Shown here in pieces: positions 17,464 to 26,438 of a stretch of DNA of 64,000 nucleotides; the first letter of the stretch is position 1, and each line of letters opens with the position of its first letter. The translations under genes and the position numbers were made by a program. Origin of the DNA: Robertmurraya dakarensis (GTDB lineage Bacteria; Bacillota; Bacilli; Bacillales; Cytobacillaceae). The notes under the pieces were generated by a model that saw nothing but the letters and a program-made list of their open reading frames with translations, did not search any database and was not told the DNA's origin. The stretch lies in NCBI RefSeq assembly GCF_900156875.1, contig NZ_LT707409.1, positions 1,332,961-1,396,960 on the forward strand. Direction: 5' to 3'.

Positions 17464-18465
17464 CTATATTTCATTTACATAGAAACATGCCGTTTTATGG
17501 GTTTCAGAAATAGATGTAAAATCAGGGTAAGAATTTTCACATTGCTCTTTCTTATATGGACATCTCGTATGAAAATAACAACCATTCGGTGGATTTCTCG
17601 GACTTGGAACATCGCCGTTTAAGATAATTCTATCTTGTTTATTGTCGATATCCGGATTGGCAATCGGTATTGAAGATAATAAAGCCTTTGTATATGGATG
17701 TTTCGGATTATTAAAAAGTTCCGTTTTGGATCCCATTTCAACTATCCTGCCTAAATACATGACAGCTACTCGGTCGCTAATATGATGAACAACGCTTAAA
17801 TCGTGAGAAATAAAAATATAGGTTAATTGAAACTCTTGTTGTAAATCCTTTAATAGATTTAATATTTGTGATTGTATTGATACATCAAGCGCTGAAACAG
17901 GTTCATCACAAATAATTAATTCTGGGTTTACTGCTAAAGCCCTTGCGATTCCAATTCTTTGTCTCTGTCCACCCGAAAATTCATGAGGGTATCTATCCAA
18001 ATATTTTGGACTTAGTCCTACAATTTCCATTAAATTAGTAAGCTTTTTTTCAAGCTCTGCCCCTTTTGCAATTCGGAAATTAACCAATGGTTCGCTAATG
18101 CTTTCTCGGATTGTATGTTTTGGATTTAATGAACTATATGGATCTTGAAAGATCATTTGTATATTACGTCGTAGATCTAATAATTCTTTACCATGGCTAC
18201 TAGTAATATTCTTATTATTCAAAACAATACTTCCTGACGTAGGATCTTCTATCCTTACTAAGCACTTTCCGGTAGTGCTTTTTCCGCAGCCAGACTCACC
18301 AACAATACTAAATGTCTCACCTTTTTTAACTGTAAATGAGATATCATCTACTGCGTTGATAGAGCCAGTCACTCCACCAAAAATCCCCTCACGTATAAAA
18401 TAATATTTTTTCAATCCGTTAACTTGTAATAGTACATCGGATGTTTCTAATGTGGATGCCAACAT
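17464..18465 (-). CDS. Oligopeptide/dipeptide-type ABC importer ATPase (OppF/DppF-like)
   Basis: A 333-residue ATP-binding subunit. Walker A is GESGCGKSTT near residue 56, the ABC signature is FSGGQRQR near 164, and Walker B is LIICDEPVSALD near 180. The C-terminal oligopeptide-transporter extension has PPNGCYFHTRCPYKKEQC, whose cysteines commonly hold an iron-sulfur cluster in this class. It pairs with the neighbouring OppD-like ATPase to power uptake. Its ATG start lies 19 bases inside the end of that gene, indicating translational coupling. Confidence 0.92.
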   Translation of the reverse strand: MLASTLETSDVLLQVNGLKKYYFIREGIFGGVTGSINAVDDISFTVKKGETFSIVGESGCGKSTTGKCLVRIEDPTSGSIVLNNKNITSSHGKELLDLRRNIQMIFQDPYSSLNPKHTIRESISEPLVNFRIAKGAELEKKLTNLMEIVGLSPKYLDRYPHEFSGGQRQRIGIARALAVNPELIICDEPVSALDVSIQSQILNLLKDLQQEFQLTYIFISHDLSVVHHISDRVAVMYLGRIVEMGSKTELFNNPKHPYTKALLSSIPIANPDIDNKQDRIILNGDVPSPRNPPNGCYFHTRCPYKKEQCENSYPDFTSISETHKTACFYVNEI

Positions 18466-19412
18466 CGCACACTCCTTCCGCCACTAGTTAGCTCTATTCC
18501 AGGCTTGCTGTCTTTACAATGGTTGGTTGCCAGTTCACATCTAGGGTGGAATCTGCATCCAGATGGCATACTATTTAGATCTGGGACATTCCCTTTTATT
18601 AAATTTAACCTTTCTAAAGGTTTTCCTATAATAGGTATTGAATCTAATAACCCCTTTGTATATGGGTGTCTTGGATGATGAAATATCTCTTTAACTCTTC
18701 CCTCCTCAACAACCTCACCAGCGTACATAACAATAATACGGTCGCACGTCTCTGCAACTACCCCCAAATCATGTGTAATCATTAAAATCGTCATTCCAAA
18801 TTCTTGTTGAAGCTCTTTTAGGAGATCAATGATTTGAGCCTGTATTGTCACATCTAGGGCGGTTGTAGGTTCATCAGCCAGTATGATTTTAGGATTACAA
18901 GCCAGCGCCATTGCAATCATAACCCTTTGCCTCATTCCTCCCGATAACTGATATGGATAAGCTGATAGTTTTTCTTCAGGGTCAGAAACTCTTACTTTAG
19001 TCAATAGTTCTATTGATCGTTTTTTTATCTCGCTTTTTGAAAATCTAGTATGACATTTAAATACTTCGGCTAGCTGGTTTCCAATCGTAAAACTTGGGTT
19101 AAGTGATGACATGGGTTCTTGAAAAATCATTGCAATATCTTTCCCACGGATTCTATTTAATTCCTTTTCTGATAATTTAGTAAGGTCCTTTCCTTCATAT
19201 TTTATTTCACCGGAAATAAGTTTTGTTGCTGGTATTGGCAATAATCCCATGATGGATAGTGCTGTCAGACTTTTTCCGCAACCACTTTCTCCAACAATAG
19301 CTACAGTTTCATTTCGATTTACATAGAGATTGATATCGTTTAATATTTTGATATCATCCTCTGAAGCACCCGTTCCTACATTTAAATTCTTAACCTCTAA
19401 CAATGCTTCCAC
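18447..19412 (-). CDS. Oligopeptide/dipeptide-type ABC importer ATPase (OppD/DppD-like)
   Basis: A 321-residue ATP-binding subunit with Walker A GESGCGKSLT near residue 40, signature LSGGMRQR near 157 and Walker B ILADEPTTALD near 174. The C-terminal motif MPSGCRFHPRCELATNHC is the cysteine-bearing extension seen in OppD/DppD. It forms the heterodimeric motor with the OppF-like subunit. The start is a GTG behind the site AAGGGGGAAGG. It follows the second permease gene by 18 bases in the operon. Confidence 0.92.
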   Translation of the reverse strand: MEALLEVKNLNVGTGASEDDIKILNDINLYVNRNETVAIVGESGCGKSLTALSIMGLLPIPATKLISGEIKYEGKDLTKLSEKELNRIRGKDIAMIFQEPMSSLNPSFTIGNQLAEVFKCHTRFSKSEIKKRSIELLTKVRVSDPEEKLSAYPYQLSGGMRQRVMIAMALACNPKIILADEPTTALDVTIQAQIIDLLKELQQEFGMTILMITHDLGVVAETCDRIIVMYAGEVVEEGRVKEIFHHPRHPYTKGLLDSIPIIGKPLERLNLIKGNVPDLNSMPSGCRFHPRCELATNHCKDSKPGIELTSGGRSVRCWHPH

Positions 19413-19430
19413 AAATCCTTCCCCCTTCTT

Positions 19431-20327
19431 CTATTTACGTTGGCGCTTCAAGTGAGGATCAATGGAGTCTCGCAAACTATCACCAACCAAATTAAAGGCA
19501 ATAACCACTATCATTAAAGCGAAACCAGGGAACAGAACAAGGAATGGATTAATCGTCATGAAATTTAATCCATCTTTAATGATATTTCCCCAAGTTGGCG
19601 TGGGGGGTTGTACTCCCAAACCTAGAAAGCTTAGAGTTGCTTCTATTCGAATTGCTGCTGCCATATTGAGTGATGCTACAACCAAGACTGCTCCTAATAT
19701 ATTGGGTAATATATGTTTGAAAATAATTTTAATCGGCCCACTTCCACTAACAATAGCTGCTTTCACAAATTCACTGTTTTTCAAACTCATCGTTGGACCT
19801 CTAGATATTCTTGCAATACCAGGAATTAGTCCTATGCTTAAAGCAATAATTAAAGTGCTGACGTTCGACCCAAGAGCCACTAAGAGCATCATACCTAGAA
19901 GTAATAAAGGTAAAGCCATGATCGATTCAATAATTCTCATCAGGATTTCATCAACCCATCCACCTATATATCCTGCTAGAAGTCCAATCGTTGTTCCAAT
20001 AACAGCGCTGATCGTAACTGCAGCAAACCCTACAAATAAAGATGTTTGAGAGCCATAAATAATACGACTAAGCATATCTCGCCCCATCGTATCCGTACCT
20101 AACCAATGCTCAGCAGACGGTGGAGCAGCACGATTGATTGGATCCTGTACCATCGGTTCATAGGGTGAAATAATTGGTGCAAGTATGGCAATTAGTGTGA
20201 AAATCACTAAAATGTATAAGCCAATCATCCCTGGTTTATTACTTTTGAAAACTTTCCACGCATTCGTATCATCCTTTTTAGTAGCTGCACAATCTATTTG
20301 CGTATCTATTTGAGGTGATGTCTCCAT
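19431..20327 (-). CDS. ABC importer permease (OppC/DppC-like)
   Basis: A 298-residue membrane protein with an N-terminal cytoplasmic stretch, a first transmembrane segment at about residues 34-55, and five more after residue 95. The segment APPSAEHWLGTDTMGRDMLS is a hallmark of OppC/DppC proteins, and the EAA loop that contacts the ATPases appears as SGSGPIKIIFKHILPN. It forms the translocation pore with the OppB-like permease. Start ATG with a GGGAGT site. Confidence 0.92.
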   Translation of the reverse strand: METSPQIDTQIDCAATKKDDTNAWKVFKSNKPGMIGLYILVIFTLIAILAPIISPYEPMVQDPINRAAPPSAEHWLGTDTMGRDMLSRIIYGSQTSLFVGFAAVTISAVIGTTIGLLAGYIGGWVDEILMRIIESIMALPLLLLGMMLLVALGSNVSTLIIALSIGLIPGIARISRGPTMSLKNSEFVKAAIVSGSGPIKIIFKHILPNILGAVLVVASLNMAAAIRIEATLSFLGLGVQPPTPTWGNIIKDGLNFMTINPFLVLFPGFALMIVVIAFNLVGDSLRDSIDPHLKRQRK

Positions 20328-20429
20328 TAATGAATGACTCCCTTCTTAATAAGCTTGTATTCTACTAGTGCTTTAAAAGTAAAACAGCCCTAAAGTTAAT
20401 AAAGTTTGTTTTCATTAAGCGAAAAAGCA

Positions 20430-21368
20430 CTAATCCCTAAAGCGAATTCTTGGGTTGATATATGAATAACTAATGTCAACTAGTAAGTTCACTATCACAA
20501 CTAGTACACAAAATAGGATTAAACAGCCTTGTAATGTTGGATAATCTCGTGTAATAATCGCTTCAATTGCTAAACTTCCAAGACCTGGACGACTAAAAAT
20601 GGACTCCGTAATGACGGCACCACTGATTAGAGTGGTTATATTTAAGCCAATTACGGTAACTACAGGTATTAGGCTATTCCTGACAATATGTTTTAACACA
20701 ACCTTTTTCCTCGGAAGACCCTTTGCCCTTGCGGTTCTGACATAATCGTTATTGATTTCTTCTAACATTCCAGAACGCGTCATCCTCATGACGATAGCAG
20801 ATTCAATTAACCCCAATGTCAGCGCAGGTAATACTAGATGATAAAGTCCGTTAACAAATCCTTCACCAGCACCCATCGAAGGAAACATAGGGATCTTTAA
20901 TGCAAATGTGAGGAGAATGATAATTGCCAGGAAAAATGCCGGCATAGAAATACCGATAAGTCCAACAATTCTAAAGACATGGTCAGTTATCGTATTACGT
21001 TTAAGTGCAGTAATAATGCCAATTGGGATGCCAATCAAGGAGCAAGTGAGGATTGCCGCAAAGGTCAATTCTAAGGTATATGGGAAAAAGGTTAAAAGTT
21101 GTTCCGTTACCGGAATATTTGTTGTCAGAGAATTTCCAAAATCCAGCTTAATTAAATCACCTAGGTAGTTTACATACTGTTGCCATATTGGCAGGTCTAG
21201 TCCTAACTGCTCTCTTAGCTTTTGAAGGGATTGTTCAGTTGCCGTTTCACCTAGTATTACCTGTGCGGGATCCCCTGGAAGTCCCCTTAAAATGATAAAA
21301 ATAATGGAGACCGTGATAAAAATAGTTGGTATTGATAACAAAATCCTACGAATGGTGTAATTAAGCAA
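20430..21368 (-). CDS. ABC importer permease (OppB/DppB-like)
   Basis: A 312-residue membrane protein with six predicted transmembrane helices. The family signature GLPGDPA appears near residue 29, and the ATPase-contact EAA loop as RTARAKGLPRKKVVLKHIVR near 205. It is the first gene of the importer operon and begins with TTG behind GGAGAGGAGAG. The upstream 245 bases, shared with the divergent lysR gene, contain the putative operator and a cre-like site. Confidence 0.92.
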   Translation of the reverse strand: MLNYTIRRILLSIPTIFITVSIIFIILRGLPGDPAQVILGETATEQSLQKLREQLGLDLPIWQQYVNYLGDLIKLDFGNSLTTNIPVTEQLLTFFPYTLELTFAAILTCSLIGIPIGIITALKRNTITDHVFRIVGLIGISMPAFFLAIIILLTFALKIPMFPSMGAGEGFVNGLYHLVLPALTLGLIESAIVMRMTRSGMLEEINNDYVRTARAKGLPRKKVVLKHIVRNSLIPVVTVIGLNITTLISGAVITESIFSRPGLGSLAIEAIITRDYPTLQGCLILFCVLVVIVNLLVDISYSYINPRIRFRD

Positions 21369-21465
21369 ACTCTCCTCTCCTCCTCAAAAAAATAAATAAA
21401 TTAGTAGCTGATTGTTAGTTATTAAATCAATCATTTAATCTTATATTTTCATATAGCCGTATCTT

Positions 21466-21479
21466 CTAAAACGCTTACA
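21466..21479. promoter_or_regulatory. Weak cre-like site upstream of the ABC importer operon
   Basis: CTAAAACGCTTACA matches 12 of 14 positions of the CcpA consensus. It lies about 100 bases before the OppB-like start. Confidence 0.3.
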
Positions 21480-21526
21480 AATTAGGATTCCTTCTTAATT
21501 TTCCGAAAGTACTTAATATTCGGATA

Positions 21527-21555
21527 TTTATATCTAACCATATTGCCTGTATAAT
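21527..21555 (+). promoter_or_regulatory. Candidate sigma-A promoter of the frameshifted lysR gene
   Basis: A perfect -10 TATAAT lies 17 bases after a weak -35 TTTATA. The -10 overlaps the left arm of the putative operator, which would fit autorepression. Confidence 0.5.
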
Positions 21556-21580
21556 GTAAAATAAGGATATTTTATATTAT
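21551..21580. promoter_or_regulatory. Putative LysR operator palindrome, copy 1 (between lysR1 and the ABC operon)
   Basis: Arms ATAATGTAAAATA and TATTTTATATTAT are complementary at 12 of 13 positions around AGGA. It is the best copy of five and sits 33 bases before lysR1. Confidence 0.75.
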
Positions 21581-21612
21581 CATTAAAATCTTGAATACAA
21601 GGAGATACATAA

Positions 21613-22516
21613 ATGAGAAATTGACCAATTTTATTTTTTAATAGAAGTAGAAAAATTTGGATCTATCTCTTTAGCTGCTGAACATCTACATGTATCGCAA
21701 CCTACCATAAGTCAGGCCATAAACGCTTTGGAGATAGAACTAGGTAAGAAAATATTTTATCGTTCACGGGTTGGTACACGGCCCACTGAAGATGGCAAAG
21801 AGATCATCCTGAAAGCTAAAGAAATCCTCAACAAGGTGGAAGAGCTAAAAGAAAGCTCTAATCTTAAGTCGGAAAAGTTAACTGGCACTCTATCGATTTC
21901 AAGCGTACCCGGTATTTGTACAAGCTTACTTCCAAAAACAATAGTAGACTATAAAAATAGATTCCCCGGGATTTCTATTAAAATTTTTGAAAACGGCACT
22001 CCTCAAATTATCGAGGATATTACAACAGAAAAACATCATCTTGGCTTTGTCGCTTTTACGGATAAGGGCTACTTTAAAGAGCATACAGAATTATTTTATA
22101 AAGAATTAGCTGATTGTAAGGTAATGGTCTGTGTTGGCCGGAAATCACCCCTATCCGCTAAGAACAGTATTACTTTAGAAGAAATTATTAAAGAGCCGAT
22201 CGTACCATTCAAGCCAGGCTATCAGATGTATCTAGGCATTTTGGAATTACTTCGCAAATATGGGCAACCTAATATTCTTTATAGTTCTACAAATTCTATA
22301 ATGGGTAAACAAATTATGGCGGAGGGGATAGGTGTAGGCTTCTGTTCAGGATTAACGATAAAAAATGATCCGTTTTTTACATCTGGTAAACTTATTGCAA
22401 TTCCAATTTCAAATGCAGATATCAAACTTTCTTATGGATATATAAGGTTAAAAAAAAGACATTTGTCAACTGCTGCCAAGGAGTTTTTAAGAGTTGTTGG
22501 AGATAATTTAATATAA
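21613..22516 (+). pseudogene. LysR family transcriptional regulator with a frameshift in codon 3 (lysR1)
   Basis: From the ATG the frame meets TGA at codon 4. Removing one A from the AAA at 21618-21620 restores MRIDQFYFLIEVEKFGS, which matches the start of the paralogue at 41831, and gives a 300-residue LysR protein. The winged-helix part (SLAAEHLHVSQPTISQAINA) and effector domain are otherwise intact. The ribosome site AAGGAGATACATAA fits the lost start. In the coding frame a TGA at 21614 blocks any earlier start; the only candidates are a rare ATT at 21620 or a TTG at 21728 that would remove the DNA-binding helix. It is probably inactive, unless this is a sequencing error. The divergent ABC operon would be its target. 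Confidence 0.75.
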
Positions 22517-22966
22517 ATAATGCCCAAAGGTGATTTAGGCGTTTATCAATAGTATATTTATTTTGAGTAATAAAACCCTCTAATCTGTTGAATCAATTTC
22601 ATAACTGCTTCTTTAAAATTGCTTGAAGGAACCCTAAGAAAATTTCTCGTTTTTTTAATTTAAGCTACTCTATTTGTTAGGTTTCTAGTTTTTTAATTCT
22701 ATCTACTGCCAGTTTTTAAGTGTTATATATCAAAATGACGAATTTTAAATGTAGTTTGCTTTCTTTTAAGAGGAATTCCATTCCGAATTCTCCTAGAGAG
22801 ACTTATAATAGACATAGGGAGTCTTCCTCCTGTCTTTGAGTTGGTTTCGTCCCTTACTCATTTCGACATTTTTGGGTAGTACTCCTTTTTTTATTACTGA
22901 AACCCTTGAGCCCCATAGGGCTCATAATAATGAAATTCATTCAAATAATAAAATGGTGTAGAATAT
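22517..22966. other. Intergenic region without a gene
   Basis: 450 bases of A/T-rich sequence between the convergent lysR1 and 2-hydroxyacid dehydrogenase genes. Apart from the hairpin at its right end and a weak GAATTC inverted repeat near 22773-22790, I see nothing. Confidence 0.6.
22907..22924 (-). terminator. Hairpin at the end of the long catabolic operon
   Basis: TGAGCCC and GGGCTCA form a perfect 7-bp stem with a 4-base loop, 43 bases past the dehydrogenase stop. The U-tract is weak (AAGGGTTT). Confidence 0.45.
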
Positions 22967-23917
22967 CTAATAACCTTTCATTACATTAACCCTATTTTCC
23001 ATTAATTCTGGTTTGTGTTCGATAAACAATTGTAAATTTCGTTTAAACATGTCTATCACTCGTTCCGTATACATGGGAGATTTTGCTGCAATATGTGGCG
23101 TAATGATGACGTTTTCTAGCTCCCAAAAAGGATGATTTTCTGGCAATGGTTCTTGTTCAAAAACATCTAAAACAGCGCCTCTGATTTTTCTCTCCTGTAA
23201 GGCTAAAATTAATGCATCTTCGTCCACAACTGCCCCTCTTGCAATATTGATTAAAACAGCATTGTTCTTCATTTTTTGAATTTGTTTCGTTCCAATCAAT
23301 CCTTCCGTATCAGGAGTACTAGGTGTTATCACCACAACATAATCACTTTCCACTAGTACATCTTCCATCTTTGTTTTATCAACGGTTTTATCAAAATAAG
23401 GTAACTTTGTACCAGTTGTATTTACACCTAAAACATGCATTCCGCATGCTTTACCCATTTTAGCAATTCCTTGGCCAATTGTTCCAGTTCCAATAATACC
23501 AATCGTTTTCCTGAATATTTCATCAATTTCTACTTTTCTATCCCATATTCCATTATTCTGATTTTTGTATAGTTGATAAGAATTACGAGAAAATTGAAGG
23601 ATCGACCCAATTGTATATTCTGCCATTGGTATTGTCTGAATGCCTTTTGCATTAGTCAGTTCAATCTTTTTTTCACGTAATAAATCTAATGGAAGTTTTT
23701 CTACTCCAACACTGCAAATTTGAATCCATCGAAGACCTTTCGCTTTCCTAATTAGTTCTTCTTTAACTGCTCCTAATGATACAATTACATCAGCATGATG
23801 AATGATATCTTTTGCTGCACTTGTACTAGGACGGAATAAAAATTTGACATTTGGAAACGAATTTTGTAATTCTTCCTTCATTAAATCAGTGATTCTCAAC
23901 GTAAAGACAATAACCAT
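22967..23917 (-). CDS. D-2-hydroxyacid dehydrogenase family protein
   Basis: A 316-residue NAD(P)-dependent enzyme that interconverts 2-hydroxy and 2-keto acids. The Rossmann motif is GIIGTGTIGQGIAKMG near residue 140. The catalytic Arg is in NIARGAVVDED, the Glu in DVFEQEPLPENHPFW and the His in TPHIAA, so the active site is complete. It is the last gene of the large catabolic unit, 44 bases after an acyl-CoA dehydrogenase. It could handle a 2-hydroxyacid released by the pathway, but the substrate is not known. The site GGGGGGG precedes its ATG. Confidence 0.88.
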   Translation of the reverse strand: MVIVFTLRITDLMKEELQNSFPNVKFLFRPSTSAAKDIIHHADVIVSLGAVKEELIRKAKGLRWIQICSVGVEKLPLDLLREKKIELTNAKGIQTIPMAEYTIGSILQFSRNSYQLYKNQNNGIWDRKVEIDEIFRKTIGIIGTGTIGQGIAKMGKACGMHVLGVNTTGTKLPYFDKTVDKTKMEDVLVESDYVVVITPSTPDTEGLIGTKQIQKMKNNAVLINIARGAVVDEDALILALQERKIRGAVLDVFEQEPLPENHPFWELENVIITPHIAAKSPMYTERVIDMFKRNLQLFIEHKPELMENRVNVMKGY

Positions 23918-23961
23918 AATTTCCCCCCCTTTATATTCCTCATATTCCTTTGATATAATCC

Positions 23962-25113
23962 TTAGATGAATGCTGAAATTCCAATGAGCTGTCTTCCAAT
24001 TAGTAATCTATGAATTTCACTTGTACCTTCTGCAAAGGTGAAATGTCGGATATCCCTATATAGACGTTCAACCTGAAATTCTCTGCTGTAACCATACCCG
24101 CCATGAATCTGTATGGCAGTATCTACGATTTCTAATGCTGTTTCACTACCAAACATTTTAGCCATAGATGCTTCTAATCTACAATTCTCCCCCCTTTCAA
24201 GCTTACTTGCTGCTTCAAGACCCATTAACTTCATGGCCTTAAGTTTAGTAGCCATTTCAGCAATTTTGGCTTGTATTAATTGGAAACTTCCAATTTCTTT
24301 TCCAAATTGTTTCCTTTCACGGGCGTATTTAATGGCAGCATCCAAACTTGCTTGGGCCACTCCAGAACAGATAAAATTAACCATTACTCTGGCAGTATTC
24401 AGAAAATCTAGGCCTAAACGTAAACCATCACCAGTATTCCCCAAAACATTTCCCTTTGGAATCTCGCAATTCTCAAAGTAAAGCTCTGCGGTTGGACAGC
24501 TATGCATTCCCATTTTTTCAATGGCTTTCGTATGATAATCCGCTTTTTCTTTTTCTACAATAAATGCTGTAATACCATTTATTCCTTTACTTTTATCCGT
24601 CTGGGCAAGAACAATCCCTAAATCACCATCAACACCATTAGTAATAAACATCTTTGATCCATTGATAATCCACTTATCATCTCTTAATGTAGCAGTAGTT
24701 TCTATGTTGGAAGCATCTGAACCAACATTAGGCTCTGTGAGTGCAAAGAAACCAGTAACATCACCGTTTAGAATTTTAGGTAAATATTTTTCCTTTTGAG
24801 AATCAGTACCATAATGATAAAAGTAGGTTGCTAATAAATTAGTTCCACTAACGACAGCTCTTAGTGATGGCCAAACCCTCGATAATTCCTCAATCATTAG
24901 GAAGTAAGTTATATAATCTAAACCGCCTCCTCCATACTTTTCAGGTAAAAGACCTCCTATAAAACCAAAAGGTATCGTTTTTCTTACTATTTCCTTTGTT
25001 ATTGGTGTATGATTTTTCTCATAATCATCAACTATTGGTGCAATCTCTTTTTCTAGAAATTTTCTTACGCTATCTTTTAGAATCTTTTGTTCAACGGTTA
25101 ATTCGAAATTCAA
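23962..25113 (-). CDS. Acyl-CoA dehydrogenase A1
   Basis: A 383-residue FAD flavoprotein that should introduce a trans-2 double bond into an acyl-CoA. FAD/substrate loops are ALTEPNVGSD near residue 124 and KQFGKEIGSFQLIQAKIAEM; the catalytic glutamate is in FAEGTSEIHRLL at the C-terminus, the position used by glutaryl-CoA and short-chain enzymes. It is closely related to A2 (32723-33874) and more distant from A3-A7. I prefer the TTG start (MNFELTVEQK) behind AAGAGGTG since it aligns with A2; an in-frame GTG lies nine bases upstream. Confidence 0.9.
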   Translation of the reverse strand: MNFELTVEQKILKDSVRKFLEKEIAPIVDDYEKNHTPITKEIVRKTIPFGFIGGLLPEKYGGGGLDYITYFLMIEELSRVWPSLRAVVSGTNLLATYFYHYGTDSQKEKYLPKILNGDVTGFFALTEPNVGSDASNIETTATLRDDKWIINGSKMFITNGVDGDLGIVLAQTDKSKGINGITAFIVEKEKADYHTKAIEKMGMHSCPTAELYFENCEIPKGNVLGNTGDGLRLGLDFLNTARVMVNFICSGVAQASLDAAIKYARERKQFGKEIGSFQLIQAKIAEMATKLKAMKLMGLEAASKLERGENCRLEASMAKMFGSETALEIVDTAIQIHGGYGYSREFQVERLYRDIRHFTFAEGTSEIHRLLIGRQLIGISAFI

Positions 25114-25224
25114 TGCCTTCACCTCTTAGTTTTCTTAATTAATCTCTTAACAAATTCACCAAGCTTTATTTAATATCGTTAAAACATGGCTATCTAGCTG
25201 TTGAACTGACAACAAAAAATTGTT

Positions 25225-26343
25225 TTATTTAATCTCAACTTCTGAAATGATATTTTCCACCACGAACGGAAAACTTTCTTTCGTTACGTTAAAGTCTCTT
25301 AATCGATGAGGCAAATTCAACTTATTAACCAGTTCTCGCACCAAAATAGGTGCCTCTAATGCTTTCTCTTTTACACTTACTTTCTGGCTGTTTGTAATTC
25401 CAGCCTCATATAGCACACTATATATGGAAGCTTGCTGTTCAATGGTATGAACGTACATAAATTCCATTACATTAGGTAAAATAATTGCAGATGTTAATCC
25501 ATGTGGAATATCGTACGCTGCACCTAGTTGATGACCAATTATATGGGATAACCCAGTCTTTATATTTATGCTGGAAAAAAGTGATAACCAGGAGCCTAAC
25601 TGACATTTCAGACGGTATTCTAAAGACTCTGGATTCTCTTTTGATAATGGTAAATATCGGAATAAATATTTTAATGACTCTAGCGACAGGGTTTGAGTTA
25701 CTGGACTACTTACGGGTGAATATAACGTTTCAACTGCATGATCAATCCCCCTAATTCCTGTACTAATCCAAAAATCAACAGGTGTTTCCACACTAAATAT
25801 TGGGTCTAAAAATATTTGGGACGGGGTGAGGTACTTATTAAATAAACCATATTTTTTACCCGTTGTTTGATCACTAAAGCCCGCAACACAAGAAAATTCT
25901 GCTGAGGACAAGGTTGTCGGTATCGTAAAATGAGGAAGTAAAGGTTCATACAATGATTTAGTCCTCTTACCTTTTATTGAATATTCGATTAGTTCCTCTT
26001 TCGTACTGATGCTATAAACTAACATAAATGATAGTATTTTTGCCGTGTCTATTGAGCTTCCCCCACCAATACTAATAATCACATCTGGAGAAAAGCTTTT
26101 AATTTCGTTAATATTCTTTAATAATGTTTCAACAGGTACATGTTGTTTTGATTTCATGATAAACGTTGGATAATCCTTAAAGGAATCTAACAGCTTTTTA
26201 TAGGATGTCGTGCTTGTTACGCTATTCGTAGTAACGATTAATACCCTATTACTTTTGATGTTATCAATTTCACCCAGTAAATTATCGTAAACAACATAAT
26301 TTCCTGACCATACTTTTTCATATGGCAAATTTTCGTATAACAT
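25225..26343 (-). CDS. Iron-containing alcohol dehydrogenase family protein
   Basis: A 372-residue group III dehydrogenase. The NAD-binding turn is VIISIGGGSSIDTAK near residue 88. Metal-ligand histidines lie in GLSHIIGHQLGAAYDIPHG, preceded by the GIDHAVETLYSP stretch. Family members oxidise primary alcohols, maleylacetate or hydroxyacids; this N-terminus (YENLPYEKVWSG) is not diagnostic. Within the operon it follows a CoA-transferase-like gene and precedes acyl-CoA dehydrogenase A1, so it may oxidise an alcohol or semialdehyde intermediate. Confidence 0.85.
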   Translation of the reverse strand: MLYENLPYEKVWSGNYVVYDNLLGEIDNIKSNRVLIVTTNSVTSTTSYKKLLDSFKDYPTFIMKSKQHVPVETLLKNINEIKSFSPDVIISIGGGSSIDTAKILSFMLVYSISTKEELIEYSIKGKRTKSLYEPLLPHFTIPTTLSSAEFSCVAGFSDQTTGKKYGLFNKYLTPSQIFLDPIFSVETPVDFWISTGIRGIDHAVETLYSPVSSPVTQTLSLESLKYLFRYLPLSKENPESLEYRLKCQLGSWLSLFSSINIKTGLSHIIGHQLGAAYDIPHGLTSAIILPNVMEFMYVHTIEQQASIYSVLYEAGITNSQKVSVKEKALEAPILVRELVNKLNLPHRLRDFNVTKESFPFVVENIISEVEIK

Positions 26344-26438
26344 ATTTTTTACCCCTAACAGTCATTTTTGTGGCCTTATCAAAAGCACAATAAGTTTTCG
26401 CCTCTACCTTTAGCTGCCTAAAGATGGAGGAGAGAAAG

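Noticed and set aside
22771-22790. GAATTC inverted repeat as a terminator for lysR1
   Set aside because: Only six complementary bases, no T-run, and 250 bases from the stop codon.
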